Source: Candidatus Rokuibacteriota bacterium (GTDB lineage Bacteria; Methylomirabilota; Methylomirabilia; Rokubacteriales; CSP1-6). Taken from it: a stretch of DNA of 39,567 nt. The stretch covers positions 1 through 39,567 of the forward strand of contig QHSI01000117.1 of assembly GCA_003221515.1 (NCBI GenBank). Reading direction: 5' to 3'. Positions within the stretch are counted from its first letter, which is position 1. Every line of letters starts with the position of its first letter. The notes below the pieces were generated by a model. The model was not told where the DNA came from and made no database searches. It was given only the letters and a program-made list of their open reading frames with translations. The translations under genes were made by a program, and so were the position numbers. This document shows positions 33,951-39,567 of the stretch, piece by piece.

Positions 33951-34076
33951 TGTCAGCCCTCCAGCATGGGGGGTGTCGTCGTTGTGGGCGCGACGCGCCG
34001 AGAATAGCATCCTTGCCTTGACTTCACCCGGTGCCTATGGGAGGTTCGCCGCACTCGGACCGGGAGGAGAACTTCA
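33951..34076. promoter_or_regulatory. Divergent intergenic region between binding-protein genes
   Basis: These 126 bases must hold promoters for both directions. On the plus side, a segment starting CTTGACTTCA at 34017 and running through ATGGGAG recurs upstream of the second tandem gene (from about 35798), so a control element was duplicated with the gene. A possible -35 TTGCCT (34013) and -10 TATGGG (34036) are 17 bases apart. Confidence 0.35.
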
Positions 34077-35768
34077 ATGCCTGCCACCGACCCTCGCCAG
34101 ACCACTCGCCGCGGCGTGACTCGACGTGATTTCCTCAAGCGGGCCGCCGTGACCAGCGCCGGGATGACCGCGTTGGCTGTCGGCGCGAGTCGGCAAAGAG
34201 CCTCCGCCGCCTCGCCGTATCCCGACTGGATCGGGGCGAGCCTCAAGCCGCCGAAGCGAGGCGGGGTCCTCACCCGGGCCTCGGCCTGGGACCCGCCGGT
34301 GATCGACCCGCGTCTCACGCAATCGGTGGGGCTGTTCCAGTTCGCCGGGCTGACCAGCAATCGCCTCCTGCGGTATGCGTTCGCCGACGAGGCGACCGGT
34401 TACACCGACCTCAGCCTCAAAGGAGACCTCGCCGAGTCCTGGCAGGGGAGTCCCGACCAGCGGGTGTGGACCTTCAAGCTGCGCCGAGGCGTCAAGTGGC
34501 AGAACGTGCCGCCGCTCAATGGGCGCGAGCTGGTCGCCGCCGACATCAAGTACTGCTTCGAGGCCTACGCGAAGGAGGGCGTGCAGGCGTTCACGTTCCA
34601 GGAAATCGAAGGTATGGAGACGCCCGACACGCACACGCTGCGCGTCTACCTCAGGACGCCCAATGCGCTGTTCCCGCAGAACGTCGCCGAGCCCGTCGCG
34701 GTGATCTTCTCGCGCGAGGTCCTCGAGGAGGACGGCGACCTCAAGAAGCGCATGATCGGCACCGGGCCCTTCGTCCTCAAGGAGCACACGCGCAAGGTGC
34801 GCATCGTCCTCCAGCGCAACCCCGACTACTTCGACACCGGTCGGCCCTACGTCGACGAGTACGTCATCCTCTCGGCGCCGGACTCCGCCACCCGCGCCGC
34901 CGCATTCCGCACGGGCCAGAGCGACTTCCTGCCGCTGCAGAGCCCGTCCGAGGTGGAGGCGATCCGCAAGACGAATCCCGCCGCCGTCGTGCAAGCGCTC
35001 ACGCCCTCGATCACGCCGTTCGGGCTGGCGCTGGCCCAGGACAAGCCGCCGTTCAACGACCTGCGCGTCCGCCGCGCGCTCTCGATGGCCATCGACCGCC
35101 AGAGGCAGGTGGACACGGTGTACGAGGGCCACGGCATCGTCACCGCGGGCGTGCCGTGGATCTATTACCAGGACGCGAAGCCGGCGGCGAAGGACCTCGG
35201 CCCCTGGTGGCAGTACCGACCCGCCGACGCCAAGCGGCTGCTGGCCGAGGCCGGTCACCCCAACGGCTTCGAGACGACGCTGTTCTACTACGAGTACTTC
35301 CCGCAGATGTCCTCGCAGGTGCAGCTCGTGCAGCAGGACCTCAAGAAGAACCTCAACGTCAACGTGAAGATCAGCAAGCTCGACTACACGAGCTACTACG
35401 GGCGATACGTCGAGGGCAGGTGGGATGGGATGGCCTGGGGCTTCCAGTCCGGACACGCGGTAGGCCTCGACGAGCGGACGTACGTGTACATGCATTCGAA
35501 GTCGACGAAGAACTTCTTCCGCGTCAACGATCCCCTCATCGACGAGCTGACCGTGAAGCTCCGGCAGGCGCCCGACCGGGCCGAACAGCGCGCGACCGCC
35601 AGGAGGATCGTGGACCGGGAGTACGACCAGGTGCTGAGGATGTGGATGCCCCACGGCTCGAACTTCGTGCTCTTCCAGCCACACCTGAGAAACGTGGCCG
35701 GCGGCGTCCTGCGCGGCACCATCGGATATGGCTCGCCGACCATCGCCCGGCTCTGGATCGACAAGTAG
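34077..35768 (+). CDS. Tat-exported family-5 solute-binding protein (copy 1)
   Basis: A 563-aa substrate-binding protein of a DppA/OppA-type ABC importer. The N-terminus has a twin-arginine signal (TRRDFLKRA) followed by a hydrophobic stretch, so it is exported folded. Typical segments are GDLAESWQGSPDQRVWTFKLR, GVKWQNVPPL, IGTGPFVLKEHTRK and RVRRALSMAIDRQ. A strong GGGAGGAGA Shine-Dalgarno precedes ATG 34077. It is highly similar along its whole length to the next gene, so the pair arose by tandem duplication. The permease genes follow the second copy. Confidence 0.92.
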   Translation: MPATDPRQTTRRGVTRRDFLKRAAVTSAGMTALAVGASRQRASAASPYPDWIGASLKPPKRGGVLTRASAWDPPVIDPRLTQSVGLFQFAGLTSNRLLRYAFADEATGYTDLSLKGDLAESWQGSPDQRVWTFKLRRGVKWQNVPPLNGRELVAADIKYCFEAYAKEGVQAFTFQEIEGMETPDTHTLRVYLRTPNALFPQNVAEPVAVIFSREVLEEDGDLKKRMIGTGPFVLKEHTRKVRIVLQRNPDYFDTGRPYVDEYVILSAPDSATRAAAFRTGQSDFLPLQSPSEVEAIRKTNPAAVVQALTPSITPFGLALAQDKPPFNDLRVRRALSMAIDRQRQVDTVYEGHGIVTAGVPWIYYQDAKPAAKDLGPWWQYRPADAKRLLAEAGHPNGFETTLFYYEYFPQMSSQVQLVQQDLKKNLNVNVKISKLDYTSYYGRYVEGRWDGMAWGFQSGHAVGLDERTYVYMHSKSTKNFFRVNDPLIDELTVKLRQAPDRAEQRATARRIVDREYDQVLRMWMPHGSNFVLFQPHLRNVAGGVLRGTIGYGSPTIARLWIDK

Positions 35769-35887
35769 CGAAGCGAGCCTCCGTCGAGTCAGGATTCCCT
35801 TGACTTCATCAGGGGCGCATGGGAGTTTTGCGCCACTCGCTGCCCCTATTTGCGCCAATATCTGGATATTCATGGGAGGAAGTTGCA

Positions 35888-37591
35888 ATGCCCGCCACCG
35901 ACCCTCGTAAGCCCTCTCGCCGTGACGTGTCGCGACGGACCTTTCTCAAGCGCGCCAGCTGGACCGGGGCGGGCATGACCGCGCTGGTCGTCGGCGCCGG
36001 TCGCGGACGCGCATCGGGTCAGGCGACGGCGGCGGCAAGCTATCCCGAGTGGATTCCGGCGAGCACCAAGCCGCCGAAGCGCGGCGGCGTTCTCACCCGC
36101 GCGTCGGCCTGGGACCCGCCGCTGATCGATCCGCGGCTCACGCAATCGGTCGGGCTCTACCAGTTCGCCGGTCTCACCAGCAATCGCCTCGTGCGCTATG
36201 CGCTCTCGGACGAAGCTGGCGGGCCGAGCGACCTCACGCTGAAGGGCGATCTCGCCGAGTCGTGGCAGAGCGATTCCGCCAACCGCGTGTGGACGTTCAA
36301 ACTCCGCCAGGGCGTGAAGTGGCAGAACGTGGCACCGCTCAAGGGGCGCGAGCTCACCGCCGCCGACGTCAAGTACTGCTACGAGGCGTACGCGAAGGAA
36401 GGCGTGCAGACCTTCACGTTCCAGGAAATCGAGGGCATGGAGACGCCGGACAAGTACACGTTGCGCGTCCACCTCAAGAGCCCCAACACGCTCTTTCCGC
36501 AGAACGTGGCCGAGCCGATCGCGATCGTCTTCGCGCGGGAGGTCCTGGAAGAGGACGGCGATCTCAAGAAGCGTTTGATCGGCACCGGCCCGTACATCAT
36601 GAAGGAGCACAGCCGCAAGGTTCGGGTGGTGCTCCAGCGCAACCCCGACTACTTCGACAAGGGGCGTCCGTACATCGATGAATACGTAATCCTGTCGACC
36701 CCGGACGACTCTACCCGCAAGGCCGCCTTCCGTACAGGTCAGGCCGATTTCATCTGGGTCGCGAGCCCGTCCGAAGTCGAGGTGCTTCGCAAGACGAACC
36801 CCAACGCAGTCGTGCAGGCCTATCACAACACGCTGGCGCCGTTCGGGGTGGCGCTGGCGCAGGACAAGCCGCCGTACAACGACGTGCGGGTGCGCCGCGC
36901 GATCTCGATGGCCATCGATCGCCAAAAGCAGGTCGACACGGTGTTCGAAGGCCACGGAATTCCCGGCTGGGGCGTGCCGTACCTTTACTACCAGGATAAG
37001 GCGCCGACCCTGAAGGAGCTCGGCCCCTGGGTCCAGTACCGTCCGGAAGAGGCCAGGAAGCTCCTGGCCGAGGCCGGCCACGGCAAGGGCTTCGAGACGA
37101 CGCTCTTCTACTATGAGTACTTCCCGCAGATGAGCTCGCAGGTGCAGCTCGTGCAGCAAGATCTCAAGAAGAATCTCAACATCGATATGAAGATCACCAA
37201 GCTCGACTACACGACCTACTACGGCCGTTACGTGGAAGGTAAGTGGGACGGGATGTCCTGGGGGTTCCAGTCGGGCCACGCGGTAGGCCTGGACGAGCGG
37301 ACTTATCACTACATGTACTCGAGGTCGACGAAGAACTTCTTCCGGGTCAACGACACGGTCATCGACGATCTGACGACCAAGCTGCGGCGCACCGCCGATC
37401 GCAACGAGCAGCGAGCGATCACCAAGAAGATCGTCGATCGGGAGTTCGACCAAGTGCTACGCATGTGGATGCCCTATGACAACGGGTTCCTCGTGTTCCA
37501 GCCCCACGTGCAGAACGCGGCCGCCCGTGCGCTTCGCCGTAGCGATGGCTACGGATCGCCCACCCTGGCCAGGGCCTGGCTCGACAAGTGA
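35888..37591 (+). CDS. Tat-exported family-5 solute-binding protein (copy 2)
   Basis: A 567-aa paralogue of the preceding gene, differing mainly in the signal region, in parts of the ligand-facing middle (for instance ADFIWVASPSEVEVLRKTNP against SDFLPLQSPSEVEAIRKTNP) and at the C-terminus. The twin-arginine motif is SRRTFLKRA. ATG 35888 has GGGAGGAAG upstream; the frame is open from 35819 without support. It directly precedes the two permease genes and probably serves them; the sequence differences suggest that the two copies bind different ligands. Confidence 0.92.
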   Translation: MPATDPRKPSRRDVSRRTFLKRASWTGAGMTALVVGAGRGRASGQATAAASYPEWIPASTKPPKRGGVLTRASAWDPPLIDPRLTQSVGLYQFAGLTSNRLVRYALSDEAGGPSDLTLKGDLAESWQSDSANRVWTFKLRQGVKWQNVAPLKGRELTAADVKYCYEAYAKEGVQTFTFQEIEGMETPDKYTLRVHLKSPNTLFPQNVAEPIAIVFAREVLEEDGDLKKRLIGTGPYIMKEHSRKVRVVLQRNPDYFDKGRPYIDEYVILSTPDDSTRKAAFRTGQADFIWVASPSEVEVLRKTNPNAVVQAYHNTLAPFGVALAQDKPPYNDVRVRRAISMAIDRQKQVDTVFEGHGIPGWGVPYLYYQDKAPTLKELGPWVQYRPEEARKLLAEAGHGKGFETTLFYYEYFPQMSSQVQLVQQDLKKNLNIDMKITKLDYTTYYGRYVEGKWDGMSWGFQSGHAVGLDERTYHYMYSRSTKNFFRVNDTVIDDLTTKLRRTADRNEQRAITKKIVDREFDQVLRMWMPYDNGFLVFQPHVQNAAARALRRSDGYGSPTLARAWLDK

Positions 37592-37639
37592 TGGAGCGTT
37601 GACGGCACCCAAGACCCGATAGAGAGAGGGCGAGCGTCC

Positions 37640-38590
37640 ATGCAGAAGTACGTGATCCGGCGCCTGCTGCTCGCCGTGCCGGTCCTGTTGCTCTCGTCAC
37701 TGATCGTCTTCGGCTTGATGCGCGTCATGCCGGGCGACGCGCTGATCGCGTTGATGGGCGAGTCCGGCAACGTGGGCCAGAAGGAGCTGGCGAAGCTTCG
37801 CAAGGACCTCGGTCTCGACAAGCCCTACCACGGACAGTACATGCTCTGGCTCTGGCAGATGGTGAACCTGAACCCGGGCGACTCCATCTTCACCAACGAG
37901 CCGATCTCGGTGTCGCTGAAGAAGGCGATCCCGGTGACGCTCGAGCTGGCCGCGCTGGCGATGATCCTCGGCATCACCATCGCGGTCCCGATCGGCGTGC
38001 TGTCAGCGACGCGGCAGGACACGACCGCCGACTACGCGGGACGCGTCGTCGCGGTGTCCGGCCTCTCCATCCCTGATTTCTGGCTGGCGACGCTCGTCAT
38101 CACCTTCTCCGCGATCTGGGTCCACTGGATCCCGCCGATCGGCTACGTGAGCCTCTGGGAATCGCCGTGGCGCAACCTGCAGCAGTTCCTGCTACCCGCC
38201 GCCGTGCTCGGCTTTCGCCTCTCGGCGGCGACGATGCGCATGACGCGCTCGACCGTGCTGGAGGTGCTGCGCGAGGACTACGTGCGCACGGCCTGGGCCA
38301 AGGGGCTCGCCGGCCGCATGGTCGTGTACAAGCACGCCCTGAAGAACGCGCTGATCCCGGTCGTCACCATCGTCGGCGGGCAGCTGGGCGTCCTGCTCGC
38401 GGGCACCGTCGTGGTGGAGACGATCTTCGCCCTGCCAGGCATGGGACGCTTGACCGTCGAGGCGATCCTGTACCGCGACTATCCGGTCGTGCAGACCAAC
38501 GTGATGCTCGTCGCCGCCACGCTGGTGACGCTGAACCTCGTGGTGGACCTCACCTACGCGTGGCTCGACCCGCGGATCCGGTACCGCTGA
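37640..38590 (+). CDS. ABC transporter permease, DppB family
   Basis: A 316-aa inner-membrane permease. The N-terminal YVIRRLLLAVPVLLLSSLIVF and RVMPGDAL are typical of DppB/OppB, with six predicted helices and the cytoplasmic EAA-like loop DYVRTAWAKGLAGRMVVYKHALKNAL, which contacts the ATPase. The end LVDLTYAWLDPRIRY is also typical. ATG 37640 has a purine-rich stretch before it. It imports the ligand delivered by the upstream binding proteins, and its stop overlaps the partner permease start. Confidence 0.95.
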   Translation: MQKYVIRRLLLAVPVLLLSSLIVFGLMRVMPGDALIALMGESGNVGQKELAKLRKDLGLDKPYHGQYMLWLWQMVNLNPGDSIFTNEPISVSLKKAIPVTLELAALAMILGITIAVPIGVLSATRQDTTADYAGRVVAVSGLSIPDFWLATLVITFSAIWVHWIPPIGYVSLWESPWRNLQQFLLPAAVLGFRLSAATMRMTRSTVLEVLREDYVRTAWAKGLAGRMVVYKHALKNALIPVVTIVGGQLGVLLAGTVVVETIFALPGMGRLTVEAILYRDYPVVQTNVMLVAATLVTLNLVVDLTYAWLDPRIRYR

Positions 38591-39486
38591 TGGCGACGGT
38601 CACCGAGCGGGTCATTCGCGTCGAGGACGCGCCGGTCATCATCGGGCGCACGCGCGCCCTGCTCGCCGCCCTGAAGCGCAATCCGCTCGGCGCGGCCTCG
38701 GCGGCGCTGCTCGTCGTGATCGTCCTCACCGCGATCTTCGCCGAGGTGTTGGCGCCCTACGATCCGCTGGCGCCGCAGCCCGAGATCCGCCTGGCGCGGC
38801 CGTCGTGGGATCACCCGTTCGGCACCGACGACATCGGCCGCGACGTGCTGAGCCGCGTGATCCACGGCGCCCGCATCTCGCTCTGGGTGGGGCTGCTCGC
38901 CGTCGGCATCGGCACCGCGGCCGGCATGGTCATCGGATTGCTGTGCGGCTACTGCGAGGGGCGCGTGGACCTGCTGTTCCAGCGCGTCATGGATGCCATC
39001 CAGGCGATCCCCGCGCTGGTGCTCGCACTGGCCATCGTGTCGGTGCTGCGACCGAACACCACCAACGCGATGATCGCCATCGCGATCGTGATCATCCCGG
39101 GCAACTCGCGCATCGTGCGCGGCGCCGTGATGTCGGCCAAGCAGAACCGCTACGTGGAGGCCGCGCAGGCCATCGGCTGCCGCCACCCGCGCATCATCCT
39201 GGGCCACATCCTGCCCAACGTGACGGCGCCGATCCTCGTCATCGCCTCCATCTGGCTCGGCAACGCGATCCTCATCGAAGCGACGCTCTCGTTCCTCGGC
39301 GTGGGCACCCAGCCGCCGACGCCGTCGTGGGGGCTGATGCTCTCCAGCACGGGCCGCGCGTTCATGGAGCAGGCGCCGTGGCTCGCGATCTTCCCCGGCC
39401 TCGCGATCAGCCTCGCCGTGCTCGGCTTCAATCTCTTCGGCGACACGCTGCGCGACGCCTGGGACCCGAAGCTGCGTCAGCGGTAA
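38590..39486 (+). CDS. ABC transporter permease, DppC family
   Basis: A 298-aa partner permease with the OppC N-terminal helix (NPLGAASAALLVVIVLTAIF), the HPFGTDDIGRDVLSRVIHGA motif, and the EAA-like loop YVEAAQAIGCRHPRIILGHILPN. The end is GDTLRDAWDPKLRQR, as usual. The start at ATG 38590 overlaps the DppB stop (TGATG). ATPase genes of the dppD/dppF type would be expected next, but the window ends 81 bases later. Confidence 0.95.
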   Translation: MATVTERVIRVEDAPVIIGRTRALLAALKRNPLGAASAALLVVIVLTAIFAEVLAPYDPLAPQPEIRLARPSWDHPFGTDDIGRDVLSRVIHGARISLWVGLLAVGIGTAAGMVIGLLCGYCEGRVDLLFQRVMDAIQAIPALVLALAIVSVLRPNTTNAMIAIAIVIIPGNSRIVRGAVMSAKQNRYVEAAQAIGCRHPRIILGHILPNVTAPILVIASIWLGNAILIEATLSFLGVGTQPPTPSWGLMLSSTGRAFMEQAPWLAIFPGLAISLAVLGFNLFGDTLRDAWDPKLRQR

Positions 39487-39567
39487 ACCCCACCCGTCTC
39501 GAGCGCGGATACTGAATACATGGGCGGCGCGGTGCGCGATATCCCGACCCCGGCGTCGGCGCCATAA
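39487..39567. other. Window end, no supported gene
   Basis: These 81 bases contain only a 15-codon open frame from ATG 39520 to the TAA at the very end. No ribosome-binding site or conserved feature supports it, and the expected transporter ATPase gene is not visible. Confidence 0.5.

Noticed and set aside
34074-37453. Minus-strand open frames of over 500 codons opposite the tandem binding-protein genes
   Set aside because: Both genes have intact Tat signals and family motifs on the plus strand; the opposite frames mirror each other only because the genes are duplicates.
37599-37627. TTGACG-based promoter before the DppB gene
   Set aside because: The best -10 candidate is only 15 bases away and weak; co-transcription with the binding-protein gene is more likely.
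39520-39567. A 15-codon open frame ending exactly at the window end
   Set aside because: Too short, with no ribosome-binding site or family; ending at the window edge is not evidence.

Overview
The window is a very GC-rich (about 70% by eye) bacterial chromosome segment with dense, mostly plus-strand genes, many TGATG/ATGA/GTGA stop-start overlaps, and several GTG or TTG starts. Several features fit an uncultured soil or groundwater lineage such as Candidatus Rokubacteria/Methylomirabilota: high GC, Tat-exported family-5 solute-binding proteins, a HpnJ-like radical SAM protein, and envelope-biogenesis genes of Gram-negative type. This placement is an inference from style; no rRNA gene is present.

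Region 1 (178-11038) is housekeeping: argS, a SPOR-domain protein, hpt, ftsH, folP, glmM, acpS, a predicted lipoprotein hydrolase, nnr, tsaE and radC. The hpt-ftsH-folP-glmM-acpS-nnr-tsaE order is a familiar bacterial arrangement. ArgS and FolP carry unusual changes in signature motifs.

Region 2 (11051-12616) is on the minus strand: a small unknown gene, a 336-bp gene-free stretch with a tight array of DnaA-box-like nonamers (11566-11603), and a dihydroorotate dehydrogenase.

Region 3 (12708-31510) is the most interesting part. It looks like an uncharacterised biosynthetic and export locus for a modified acyl or polyketide-like, probably glycosylated, envelope compound. Its core is two ketosynthase pairs, each an intact ketosynthase followed by a Cys-less partner, arranged around one acyl carrier protein: KS, KS-like, ACP, KS, KS-like. 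Three perfect 48-bp tandem repeats sit just before the ACP gene. Next come a polyprenyl-phosphate-type GT2, a flavin-dependent halogenase-like enzyme, a MacB-type ABC permease and ATPase, two secreted proteins, a small DMT/ArnE-like transporter, an ArnT-like GT83 and a HpnJ-like radical SAM enzyme. An opposing pair follows (NodB-type deacetylase and MGDG-synthase-like GT), then a small membrane protein, an LpxL-like acyltransferase and a methyltransferase. No ketoreductase, dehydratase or acyl-CoA ligase is seen here, so the pathway must borrow these or extend elsewhere.

Region 4 (31533-39486) holds a low-GC lipoprotein gene, a small membrane protein, three family-5 solute-binding proteins (one divergent, two tandem duplicates with Tat signals) and a DppB/DppC-type permease pair. 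The ATPase genes are not in the window. The last 81 bases hold no supported gene.
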